Of a stretch of 64,000 nucleotides of DNA, positions 1-9,818 are shown one piece after another (the stretch's first letter is position 1; each line of letters opens with the position of its first letter). The notes beneath the pieces were generated by a model, which saw only the letters and a list, made by a program, of their open reading frames with translations, made no database searches and was not told the DNA's origin. Source of the DNA: Eutreptiella sp. 'Long Island Sound 2002' (Eukaryota; Euglenozoa; Euglenophyceae; Eutreptiales; Eutreptiaceae); NCBI GenBank assembly GCA_964036045.1, contig OZ038381.1, positions 146,701,596 through 146,765,595 on the forward strand. The letters run 5' to 3'. Position numbers and translations under genes: made by a program.

Positions 1-1191
1 GTGGGCATGTACAAAGAAGTGCACCAAAAAGGAAGCCCTGAAATTGGCATATGAACACAAATAAAGCAAAGTTGAGGAAAGATGGAAACATACACAATCA
101 CAGCCATAGACCCCTCATTCCCTGGACTCCAGACCTTCCCTTGACTCACCAACATGATGCCCTGAACCCAGTCCAATAAGATGGCTACATGCCATGTGTC
201 AAAAGTCACTACACAAACCCCAAAAATGTGTTCACTCCCAAGCCTCTAAATCCTTGCCCAATAGGGGAGGTGGCGTATCATGGCCTAGAGTAGCACTCAG
301 GACCATGCCCTACCCTGACATAACCTTGGTTGGACTTGGAGTCGATTGGGCTTGGAGAACTGCCCCATGAAGATGACCTCACAACATGGCAAAATCAGGC
401 AAATCACACCATAGTGCCCAAAACTTAATTATATACTCGAAAATGCATACGGCAAATATCCAAATGCTCCATGCATGTGTCAAACCGGAAAGTAATATAC
501 AAGGGTGATATAGACCAAACGTCCATGCCCAAGAATATCCCATCATTGACTCTGAAACCCCTCCGGTTATGCACATGACATGCTTCACAAGGCAACTCAT
601 GAATTTGAGACCTAATTTTGTGAGGCCTCGTGTGCCACGCCAAAGTGACCCCGTGATCCAGCATATGGTGAGGTACAACACCAAAGCATATGCCAACATA
701 TAAGCAACATACCATAGTTCACGGATCTCTAGGCACTTTACTGTTAGCCGACCAGTTGAGCACATAAAATACGTAAATGAGCATAAAATGAGGTCAAAAA
801 CATGCAAGTAATGCCAAATTCAAGATAATTACAATAGTATATAGCTTCGCTCACCCATGGTATCAACATATGACTCAAAACACAATTGCTTGGGACCATT
901 TGCAAACAATCCCCCCACTTGGATCCCCACCTGGACGCATAGGGACACCTTCGAACCTCCTCCCAACATGCACCATGAAAATGGGAAAATTGATAGTGGC
1001 GCTTGTCGGTCGCTCCGTAAGCCCTCCCACATGCACTATATGAGCGGTAGACTTAGTCTAGCGCTATGGAGCTCACCATTCGGACATGGGCAAAGCCCTT
1101 GCCACGTATGACTCCATATATCTTCCTACAAACGGAGATATATAACATGGGTGTGAGCATATCGAAGCACATACCATGCATATAACACATA
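1..1191 (-). repeat. 3' LTR of A, distal part
   Basis: This stretch is colinear with 41,596-42,785 (the other LTR of A) and, in reverse complement, with about 27,080-28,280 and 37,940-39,130 (the LTRs of B). It stops abruptly at 1,191, where the LTR sequence resumes at 18,772. The last five bases, ACATA (1,187-1,191), recur at 18,772-18,776 as the target duplication of G. ORF-like stretches here, such as 379-807 on the minus strand, are LTR sequence and not genes. Confidence 0.85.
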
Positions 1192-1220
1192 CTTAGGCGG
1201 CTCAAGTTGCATGGTCAAAA
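1192..1220 (+). repeat. Left terminal inverted repeat of G
   Basis: These 29 bp match the reverse complement of 18,743-18,771 exactly. The ends diverge at the next base. Confidence 0.9.
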
Positions 1221-1537
1221 CGCGCCCAAAAGTGCCTCTCCACGGCACTGCGAAAAAATAGTCCTTTTTTGGGGGACCTAAAACGCAAGAACAAAAACTC
1301 CCGTGAAAAGCAATTAACTGGTCCATTTTCCTTTATTTTCAACAAAACCGACTGCCCGGTAAAATGATTTATTTTCGGAAAAATGAAGTTCTTTTTGGGA
1401 AAATCACGGCTCTTTATTTCCTATACCACTTATTCTTTACAATAAAAACACCCGTGAGCTTTCAATCTTTTGGAAAACCAGTTTTCGAAAACCATGTTGC
1501 ACGCTTCACGATAGGAAGCATTTTTTGGAACCCCTTC

Positions 1538-1559
1538 TTTGCGCGAGGCCTCGCGCAAA
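1538..1559. repeat. G palindrome 1 (perfect)
   Basis: A perfect 22-bp palindrome with core GCGCGAGGCCTCGCGC extended by TTT and AAA. It is 470 bp or less from the left TIR. Confidence 0.9.
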
Positions 1560-1648
1560 CATCAACACAACAGCGCAATAAAATGCATTACAGAGAAAAA
1601 TGTGCCGCACAAGGTGACAGCATACAGGTCGTCGAAGAGGAATGCATA

Positions 1649-1664
1649 GCGCGAGCCCTCGCGC
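1649..1664. repeat. G palindrome 2 (one mismatch)
   Basis: GCGCGAGCCCTCGCGC, the same 16-bp core with one base changed at the centre. It lies 27 bp downstream of the stop codon of the first G gene. Confidence 0.85.
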
Positions 1665-1690
1665 ATAATATATCAGAACAAGCGAAGAAA

Positions 1691-4459
1691 TTACTTTTTC
1701 TTCGGAGCAGCTTGCATCTTAGCACCCATAGATTTAGCAACGGACGTGTTACCCTTAGGCGGTGGCTTTGCGGGCGCGCTTCTTGGTTGGGACTGACGGG
1801 CTGGCTGCTTGAATTGAGCTCGGGCCCCGGTTTCCTCGGACCTCGGCTTCGCTGCCACTTTCTTCGCTGCCTTGCCCTGGGAGACCTGCGCTTCCTCCTC
1901 CTCTTCGTCCTCGCTCTCCTCCTCTTCATCCCCATTGCTCTCGACGGATTCTGCACCGGTAACCGACTCCGCTGCCTGAGGCTTGGAGGCAGTCTTCTTC
2001 TTCTCCGGGGCTGGTTCCCCACCAGTAGACTTCCGCTTTGCAGGGGCCAGTGCTTCTGCAGCTTGACCTTTCTCAACGGTTCCTTCCTCCTTCAGCGACA
2101 ACGCATCAGAACCCACCTTGTCATCGCGAACCCAAAGGGGAATACCACGGTTTGCCCAGTTGGCTTGCTGGTCCCAATCACCAGACGCGTGCAGTTTCGA
2201 CTCCTGTGTCAATACTTGGTTCAACTGAGTCTGCACTCTGTTGACCCAATCGGAGAGATTGTCGGAGGTAACAGCAAGAAGGTACATGCGAGAATCCGGC
2301 TCGATGGCCGCGATCTTGCACACCAGATCCGGCTGATGATCAATGAACACAACCGCAGGCTTGAAGCTCTTATCCTGCTTCAGGGGAAAGAGGTGAGTGT
2401 CGAAATACCACATAACCGTCGTTATCGGAAGGTGACCGCCAAATTCAACAGGATCCATCTCCTCTACTTGAGTAGGTCCAAACGTCAGATAATTCGGAAT
2501 CTGCAATGAGGGCCTCGCGCAAAGAGCGGACGTAATGAGGGAATTATACCTTTCTCGACCAGCTATCCGGTGACGCAATCAGCAACCAGCGAACGTCAAA
2601 CGTTGTAGGATCCCCTGCAGGCTTTGGTTTGACTGGCCAACTGAAGATGGGAATAAGCAACATGTGGCCAATGCGCGGCGCGTTGAAATCATCGTTGAGA
2701 CGCCTCTCTGTTTCCGTTTCCAGCACGTTGAACATGTTGTCAACAACAGTTTCGGAGCCGCAGATAAGGGTATCAGCACGCGCCATCTCTTCATACAGCC
2801 AGGCTGGGCACATGGACTCAGGAGCAAGATGTTCAAATATGTCGCCGTTGATGATAATCAGGTTCTTGTCAATCTCCATGAACCGCTTCGGGGGATCGTG
2901 GGTCATCGCTGCAATTCGGGTCGCCTTAACTGTGATAGTTTGACTTGACAGTGATGGATCCTGCTGTTCCACTGTCTTGAAGTCACCAGTAATGCCAGCA
3001 GGTGGGGGGACCACACGGCTTCTGGTAGGCTCTTGACCCAGGAGTTTTTGGACGTTGAGGATTTTCAGGGAGGCGGGTTTGCCTTTCTCTGCCACCTGCC
3101 ACAGTGGTGCGCGAATCATGGATTTCCATGCCGGCCATGGACCGCGACTTTTGCCTTCAGGTTCCCGCCAATAGTCCCATGTACCAAGAGTCACCTTCAG
3201 GGCAGGCCTTCCAAGTGCAGCAACCTCTTTGCGGGTCCGCATGTCTTTGGCTAAAGAACAGAAATGGAGAAAGTGCGGCGCACTGATGCAGAAATGGAAC
3301 CCGCGTCGCGTCGATGGTACACACCTTTGTCAGGTCGAACGTACTGGCCGTTGTGCGGGTGGTCCAGATGCATTGAGACCCACTGCTCAAGGATGATGTC
3401 GTCAAACGAATTCTGCAAGGATTTAAGGGTTGTTTTTTCTTCCTGCATCACTTCTGCCACTTTGTTGTAGAACTCCGGCAACAGGATCCCGTCCAGTTTC
3501 TTCAGCGCGTTCTTCGTGACTTTCTCCCCTTTGTCGTGGAACTTCTGCAGACCTTTCACAGCTTCCGGACCAGCATAGTAGGCAAATGTCACAAAATCTT
3601 TCCACAATTTTTACGTTTTGTCCTGAAAGTGACAACGTTTTGCGCAAGGCCTCGCGCAACGAAGAGCACCGAAACAACGATTAATGAACATACGAATTGA
3701 CCAGGTTGCTTCAGTTCGGCGGTTGGAACCAGGGCACTCATCTGCACAGCATCCAAAATGGCGATCTTGAGATTGCTGTACGTGTCAGGTAGGCCTCGCC
3801 GCCGCTGATCTTCAACACATCGAATGAGGTTATCTGCTGCCTCATACAGCGGAATTGGCTCATCGTCTTGTGGGCTTCCTTGTGCTTGTGCCGCCAGCTT
3901 TGCACGGAAGGCCCACGGTGTCGTAGGCTTCAGAATATCGGCGATGCATACAGTATGCCACTGCTGCAGATCCAGACACGCTGTACGTCGCTTCTCCCGA
4001 ATCTTCGCAATCGCTTCCACACTGTGCTGTCCAGATACACACCAATAATCGCCATCTGCAAATATGAGACACGTCTTTGCGCGAGGGCTCGCGCAACGAG
4101 AAGAGCGAAAAGTCGGATGGCAACATACTATTATCTTCCCAGAGAAAGACGTGTAATGGGCCTGTTGGCGGTGCTGCTTCGAGTGACTCAATACGCTTCT
4201 GCAGTAACTTCGCATCTTTCCGTCTGATCTGCCCCCTTGTCTTCTCCTGGTCGATTCTCACGTTGTCCAGCTCAACCTCCACCTGCCTCCCGTCCGGCTT
4301 CAGGCGGTCCTCGATGTCAGTACCCAAGGTTAAGCCAGGATCTGGCGGTTTCTTCTTCTTACGCCCCTTCTTTGGTGTTCCAGCCTCCGATCCCGAGGTC
4401 CCAGGGTCATAGTCGGTATCTTCTCGTTCCTCGGCTGTTTTTTGGGCGGGGCTTGCCAT
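1691..4459 (-). CDS. G gene 1: spliced, possible ParB/sulfiredoxin-like protein
   Basis: Proposed exons (minus): 4,459-4,129; 4,055-about 3,690; about 3,600-3,325; 3,250-2,550; 2,500-1,691. Start is ATG at 4,457-4,459, stop is TAA at 1,691. Three introns have GT-AG ends and matching phase: 4,056-4,128 (73 bp), 3,251-3,324 (74 bp) and 2,501-2,549 (49 bp). The intron near 3,600-3,690 has an uncertain acceptor, because a TAA lies just after the best AG. The product is about 820 residues. Exon 1 is charged; the exon 1/2 junction gives the segment GDYWCVSGQHSVEAIAKI, which resembles the catalytic GQHR region of ParB/Srx-fold domains. Exons 3-4 are unrecognised. Exon 5 ends in an acidic then Lys/Ala/Pro-rich tail. 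The ParB assignment is inference from one motif; the splice structure is read directly. Confidence 0.6.
2501..2549 (-). other. Intron 4 of G gene 1 (49 bp, carries half palindrome)
   Basis: On the minus strand it begins GTATAATT and ends TTGCAG. Removing it joins two ORFs in phase 0, from the SWSRK end to the IPNYL start. It holds a degenerate copy of the G palindrome (2,509-2,523). A 49-bp intron is very short. Confidence 0.65.
2509..2523. repeat. G palindrome 3 (degenerate, in intron)
   Basis: GAGGGCCTCGCGCAAA-type sequence retaining the right half of the palindrome, inside the 49-bp intron. Confidence 0.6.
3251..3324 (-). other. Intron 3 of G gene 1 (74 bp, no palindrome)
   Basis: Minus-strand donor AAAG/GTGTGT and acceptor TTCTTTAG. 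Phase 1 on both sides restores one codon between the VRPDK and KDMRTR segments. It is the only well-defined intron of this gene without a copy of the palindrome. Confidence 0.6.
3640..3659. repeat. G palindrome 4 (one mismatch, in putative intron)
   Basis: TTGCGCAAGGCCTCGCGCAA, a 20-bp palindrome with one mismatched pair, inside the gap between the second and third exons of G gene 1. Confidence 0.85.
4056..4128 (-). other. Intron 1 of G gene 1 (73 bp, carries palindrome)
   Basis: Minus-strand donor GTATGTTG and acceptor ATTTGCAG. Splicing joins phase 1 to two bases and restores an Asn codon before the GDYWCVSGQH segment. A palindrome copy lies at 4,077-4,096. Confidence 0.65.
4077..4096. repeat. 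G palindrome 5 (in intron)
   Basis: TTGCGCGAGGGCTCGCGCAA, a 20-bp palindrome with one central change, wholly inside intron 1. Confidence 0.85.
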
Positions 4460-4620
4460 TCTGCGATAAGAAGAAAGCCTGTATTGAAGGAAACATAACA
4501 TTAAAATTGGTTAAAATTGTCGTCGACAATGCATATGTGAGGCACTTTTAGCGAGTACGAGTACAGTATGGTTGAGAATGCAAAACTGAAGGGGCTCGGC
4601 ACTGTTTTTGACTGTTAACC

Positions 4621-4640
4621 TTGCGCGAGGCCTCGCGCAA
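4621..4640. repeat. G palindrome 6 (perfect)
   Basis: TTGCGCGAGGCCTCGCGCAA, a perfect 20-bp palindrome. Confidence 0.9.
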
Positions 4641-4676
4641 GAGAGGGGGTGTACTAACCTGTTGTTTCATGCTGTT

Positions 4677-4694
4677 TGCACGAGGCCTCGCGCA
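4677..4694. repeat. G palindrome 7 (one mismatch)
   Basis: TGCACGAGGCCTCGCGCA, abutting the stop codon of G gene 2. Confidence 0.85.
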
Positions 4695-6404
4695 TCACTG
4701 CATGTTCTCCAATCTTCTTCGCACGTTTCGCAGCGTGTCGGCCTCTCTCTGTTCCTCCAACACACTGCGTTGGGGGATCAGCTCCGACAGTTTTCGCTTG
4801 AAACCAGCCTTAAGTGGCCCCTGCTGCGTTAGCACCAACAACACAGACACAAGGACTTGTTTGTAGTGGTTAGAACCCTTTCGAATTAGAAGAGGCGGTG
4901 GAAAGTTAGGTACACCCCTGCGCGGCCAATGCGCCTGAATTGTACAAGTAGGCTCAGCACACCACCTAACCGAAGGCACATATACACGCTCTGCGTTCAA
5001 GTAAGCAGTTAACCGCTGACGCACGGAATTGACAAAGGAATTGGGGATTTTACAGACGTTCACCCTGTGACCTTCTTTGCGGATAGTGATGAGCTGATAC
5101 AGATCGTCAACATCTTCAATGGTTACTGCACCTCTGTTTTGGCCCTTCTTTGTCACAAGGCTGGAAAGCAGACTTTCACAAAATTCCTCGGCAAAAGCCT
5201 GTCCAGGCATGGCTGTGTGCCATGCAGTGTGGCACAATAGCGCAGTTGCAACAGTGCGTTCGTATTTTAAAAGTGTGTCCCCCATGTTCAAACGGTCTAA
5301 CAGACACATAACAATCTGCAATCCCTCAGAGGCAAAAACACCCGTGTTGGCCGTCTCCCCAGCCCAAGCGCACTGCCTAACGAGGTGTCCTAGGTACAGT
5401 AACATGGGACAGTATTGTGTTAACAGAGCCTGCATGGCCTTACACACAGCGTAACGGAGGCGACTTCGCCGATTTGCAGGACCTGCCAGCTCAAGGGAAC
5501 GACATTTTCGGTTAAGGTGCCGTATGTGGGGGCCCATACCCAACAGCAGTGCACCAACAGTTATCTCCATTGTGATCAGCTTGGGAAAACAGGGGTCCGT
5601 GTCAGCGCTGCGCAACAAACTCTTACGGAAAAAAGTCACAATGGGCCAAAAGGAGCGAAATGTTTGTGTAACGCAAAATTTGTACGCGTGCCAGAAACCA
5701 TATAATACAGGGTGTGAACGCAAAAAAAGCCGGACGTTCCAACCCGTTGTTTTTTCACCGTACATCATCTTACAAATGCGGTAATGGATGTTCTCATCAC
5801 ATAAGACAGGGACAACTGGTCGGGTGTGTTGCGCCAAATCCCTAGTAAATTGCAGTAGGTTAAGAAGCGATAGGTTGCCGCTTACCTTCTCTTTGCTTAG
5901 ACAAAGGGGTCGCCAATGTGGTCTCTTGGCAGGCACAGGGCGAATAATGTCAAGCGGTGCCCTAATATTTCGCACAACAGGTCGCGTGCTTACAAATCCT
6001 AGATCGTGCGGGATACGTGCAAACGTTCCTTCGGTGTTTCCCAGCATGCGTGCAACAACAGGAACACGCCGTTCAAGGTCTTCCAGGCTAGGATGACCAT
6101 GCCAGTAGCGCGGTGCATCCTTCAGTAGCAAAACAGCCAACGCTGTTGCGTTCAGGCTTTTGTCGTTCTTGTCACGATTTGTGGTAAACTGTTTGTTGTA
6201 CCAGTTGTCCATCCACAACACAACCCACTGTTGGTAAATTTTGTCCCATGGAGTCTGTAACCTGACTGCGGCCTTCTCCTTCAGCGAAGGTGCGCTGTAT
6301 CGCGCCAAACCTGACCTTGCTAAAATGCGACGCTGCGCCCTACTTCCCTCTACCGCAACAACTGACTTTGGTTTTCCCTGGTATGGAACTGCGCGATGGC
6401 GCAT
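4695..6404 (-). pseudogene. G gene 2, 3' portion: candidate transposase split by E
   Basis: About 569 codons are open here and end at TGA (4,695). The apparent start codon is part of the 4-bp target duplication of E (GCAT, 6,401-6,404). The true upstream codons continue in the same frame at 17,612, where reading gives the EAWRLYLLM segment, so the gene was interrupted rather than starting here. Near the N-terminus is a VVLWMDNWYNKQF segment, and about 130 residues later VPVLCDENIHYR. Each has an Asp in a hydrophobic strand-like context, as in RNase H-fold transposases, but no catalytic Glu can be assigned and I recognise no family. It is the only candidate in G for the transposase. A less likely alternative is an accessory protein, with gene 1 catalytic. 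Confidence 0.6.
6401..6404. repeat. Left target-site duplication of E (GCAT)
   Basis: GCAT recurs at 17,608-17,611 on the far side of E. The base beside it differs (A against C), so the duplication is 4 bp, or 5 bp with one change. Confidence 0.7.
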
Positions 6405-6405
6405 A

Positions 6406-7115
6406 GAAAGATGTCCTTGCTTTATGCCCTAGGTATTTTGATGATGTCCTGCAGGTTTTGTAGTTGAAAACCCAAACCAAAGCAGCAAGTAGAGCAATAA
6501 GAGGATGTGGATCGAATCAATGATAGGTTTTGGAATCCAGTGTAACGCAGAAGGGCTGCAGATAGACAAAGCAGGTTTATGCACATAGATTCAATCACAA
6601 ATGGATAATACAAAAGATTTTATATGAAAATTGGTCAGACTCTAGCCTCAGAGGTTGCATTAGGCACTTCATGTGCACTCTTTTGGGTGAAATGGTGCTG
6701 GTTAGGACTGAGAGGCATAGATGTCAGGACCACACAGAAAATGACTTGGCCAAGCAACTGAATTCAGAAACAGTTACAAAGTAGGACCACAATAAGTGGT
6801 AGAAACAATTGAGTATAGGGGTCTTGGGGTGGGAGACCACTAGGCTTAACCTCCAAGGCCAACAAGCATGAAATGCCTGATTTATTTTGGTATGTCCTCC
6901 ATGAAGGAAGGTACCTCCGCTCAGTTGAGTGGTAGGGGTGAACTTCATGGGGGGGCTAGGGTCACAACCCTAGTTACTTTGAGAAAGTGTACTTTAGGCT
7001 ACAAAAGAGAGATAAAAACACTTAAGTTTGTCTTAGCATCAACAAAGGGTTTTAAAGGGGGCTTAGCCTGGATCAAGCCCTCCAAGAAAGACATGGCAGT
7101 GACTTTTTCTTACTC
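6406..7115 (-). repeat. 3' LTR of E
   Basis: 710 bp, nearly identical to 16,898-17,607. On the minus strand it starts GAGTAAGAAAAAG, directly after the polypurine tract, and ends GACATCTTTC. The termini are not canonical TG...CA. Confidence 0.9.
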
Positions 7116-7122
7116 CCCCCTG
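7116..7122 (-). other. Polypurine tract of E
   Basis: Minus-strand CCAGGGGG immediately precedes the 3' LTR start, as expected for plus-strand priming. Confidence 0.7.
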
Positions 7123-7351
7123 GAGTACTAGTTCATGAAGCTAGTAGGACCAAGGAAAAAGGCTCAAATATTCCCAAAATTACCTCCAAAAAATGCATTA
7201 AACTTACCAAAAACATCCTCATCACTTCATAGAAGCCTATCACACTGTGGATACCCTTGAAAAACAGTGTAATGTACCGTAAATGATGTCCCTTCGATGG
7301 GGCATTCCTCAAAAGTCGCCGGCGTGCGACAAAAACTTTTTGAAAAAGTTT

Positions 7352-7420
7352 GGGGGCAGTGGGAATTGAACCGAGGACTCCCTCCCTAGAGCACATATGC
7401 TTGCCCATTAGGGTACAGTC
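7352..7420 (-). repeat. tRNA-like segment (A and B boxes) in E
   Basis: On the minus strand GTACCCTAATGGGC is followed about 44 bases later by GGTTCAATTCC, a good pol III B box with the spacing of a tRNA gene. The anticodon arm and acceptor pairing are not convincing. It is read as a tRNA-derived (SINE-like) relic rather than a tRNA gene. Confidence 0.5.
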
Positions 7421-9818
7421 GAACGCTCTAATGCGGACGGCTATCGCCGTATAAACAGCGTTTTAGTATACGTCCTGACCAAAGGCCAGGGCGGAGCAAT
7501 ACTCCCAATGGAGGACACAAACCCCCAGGAGCTGGAAAAAATAGAAAATGGAACCAGCAGGGAGTGATTCCTGCGGTTTAGCGGAAGGGGTTGCGATTTA
7601 GCAAGTGTAATCGTTAAAAATCGACGAAACCACGCGGGAAATCGTCATTTTTACACATAACTCAAAGTCGCAGTCAAGCGCAAAGGAAGCGGACTCCAAG
7701 AAAAGGGTTGCGCAAGCGTAAACGGCTTTTGGAAAAGAAGGTATGGGCCGTAGTTTTCAAAGTTTTAAAGGAAATTTTTGCACAGTTGCATCAAAATTTT
7801 CATAAACTTCAGACTCAAGTATTCAAATTCAGCCAACACCACAGAGCAGGTCAACAACCCATCTCTCAGGTATGTCAGTGTCACCTCACACTCACGCATT
7901 GCGTTCGTGTTGGTTGTTTCGTCAAAACGTTAGGGTTGTCAACGCTGTGCTCGTTGGGGGGTCGGGTGTTCTTCTCTCGTGCTCTGCACAGGTAAAAGCA
8001 GGAATGAAAGGTATGTGATGCGAATGGAGCGCGCAGCGCGCACGTAGGGTTAGAATATGCGCTGTGCTCGCGATGCATGTGCCTAATCGGGGCATCCACA
8101 CGCTGTGACGCTTTACCTGTATCCGAAATTCACCTTTGTTTTCTTCTTCACAGGTAAGTACAGAAAGCGTTTGTTCGTGTGCGGCCGTGGCGTTAAAGTT
8201 GAGTTGCTTAAAACGCTTAGGTTTGTTTTGTGTTCGTTTCAATTCGGCATTCACACGATGCATGGTGAGTAAGATAGGTTAGCCCAGGAGGAGCTCACCT
8301 CCTGGTTGAGTCAGTGGTCAAGCCTCCCCTCCCTGCGTGCACATGATGCATTAAAGGGTAGGCCACGCGAATTGCGCACGGTAAACCTTGTTTACGTTAC
8401 CCAGAGGCTCCTCGGTACGTTCTTTAAGAGAACCCGAGGAGTTTCTTAAAGCTTGCTTGCTTGACAGGGGTAGCTAAATCTTCAGCGTGTTTGCGAACAG
8501 TGTATTATAGGTCACACTGAGAAGGGTATAATACCTGGAGTGTGGCTTGGTTCCTCCGTCGCAAACGCCCCTTCATTCGCCTCTTTTGTACAGGTGGGAG
8601 AGGTTACAGGTGATTGGTGCACGCAGCAGCTGCCTTCGGCGGCTACCATTTTTCTGCCCCAGCAAAACAGGGGCGCTGATCACAAATCAAATCACTGTGC
8701 CTCAGCCAGAACTGGCGAGGGCAGTTCGACCTCAACGACATCTGCGCTGTGCACGCAACGAGAGCACCCCTTCCCTCCAAGCCCTAGCAGGGGAAACGCG
8801 TTGTGGCGTCCCCTGTTAGGCCACAGCTGCTTAGGAGCGCTGTGTTCTCTTGTCTTCTTCACAGGAGGGCCATTAGGGCCTGAGTGAACTTCGACAGCAG
8901 CACCCAGTAGCGTGTGTAGGGGTTAGGGTCAGCAGGCCTGGCAGGAGGTGAGTGCAAGTGATGAGTGCTCACCCTGCCTTCGAAGGCCGGTGCTGGCGTT
9001 AGTGAGTGTAGTGTAGTGGTGTCTCCTGTCCCGCGTGTTTTTCCTCGTGGGCAGGGGAGTGCGTTAGCTTTTGGCCTGTAGCAAAAATGGGCGTTTTGTA
9101 TGCCCTTAGCACACTTGGCCACCCCTCCCCTCTTAGTAGGTAGGGCTTTTGCCGTCTTACCCCAAGGATAGGCGCCAGCACAGAAATTGGGCGCCATAGG
9201 AGTGGTAATAGTACCTGATTAGGACCTTCGGTCCGACGTCAGCGAAGCCCCGTCTCCGGGAGCCACGCTGGGGAGAGAAGTGAGACACATACAGACATAC
9301 GTAGCACACTTAGGGGTATGGTAAGCCCTGTAAGGAAGGGTAGAACCCCATGGGTCTGGACCAGTCAGTGGTCCTAACTGTGGGCTCACTTGTCCCCAAG
9401 GAGGGAAGACACACCTTGCCTCATAACACCTTGCTTGTCATTCCCCCCTGGTGTAGTAAGCCACCGTTCTTCGTTGGCTCTCCAAGGTCATTACATTAGG
9501 GCAGTACCCATGCAACACATGGTCAACAAGGCACACACTCGCTGGGTGGCTGCAATCATGATAAGCGGCCACCTGATCCACGCTGGAAACCATAGGCATG
9601 GGTCTGCAGGGCACAGACAGGGTCAGTGCAGTGCTCAGTAAGCAGTAGTCTGTGAAAAAACCAATGGCCTTCGGCCAGGGAGTGGTTGTCACGGGGGGCT
9701 AACGGTCCTGTCCTGCGATGCAATGCGGGGCAACTGTGACAACTGCTCTTACACCCATACACAGGCACGTCTGCAGAAGAGTGCTCATTGCACCTGTCAG
9801 TAGACTGACACAGGGAGA

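Larger units (their letters stand above)
1221..1690. other. Left subterminal region of G, noncoding
   Basis: This stretch lies between the TIR and the stop codon of the first G gene. It is AT-rich, contains two palindromes (1,538-1,559 and 1,649-1,664) and shows no supported ORF. It probably includes the 3' UTR of the gene; no polyadenylation signal was assigned. Confidence 0.5.
4460..4694. other. Intergenic or intronic stretch between the two G genes
   Basis: It holds two palindromes, 4,621-4,640 and 4,677-4,694. The second begins directly after the stop codon of G gene 2. On the minus strand GTGATGCG at about 4,697 and GTTAGTAC near 4,660 could be donors and CCTTCAG near 4,590 an acceptor, so gene 2 may have further 3' exons. 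It may also contain the promoter of gene 1. Neither is settled. Confidence 0.4.
7116..9818 (-). other. Long 3' noncoding region of E (2.7 kb)
   Basis: Nothing between the pol stop and the polypurine tract resembles a gene: the ORFs are short and in unrelated frames. It contains a tRNA-like stretch (7,352-7,420) and a small hairpin near 8,283-8,305 (CCAGGAGG...CCTCCTGG). It might hold an insertion of another repeat, but no target duplication was found. Confidence 0.6.

Noticed and set aside
379-807. Minus-strand 142-codon ORF repeated in several places (also near 27,462, 38,406 and 42,185)
   Set aside because: All copies lie inside the LTRs of A and B; the frame is broken differently in each, so it is repeat sequence, not a gene.
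1364-2509. Plus-strand 381-codon ORF
   Set aside because: It is antisense to exons of G gene 1, Leu/Arg-rich by composition, and has no domain.
8540-8887. Plus-strand ORF of 115 codons in the E noncoding region
   Set aside because: Short, in antisense to the element, no motif and overlapping another open frame.
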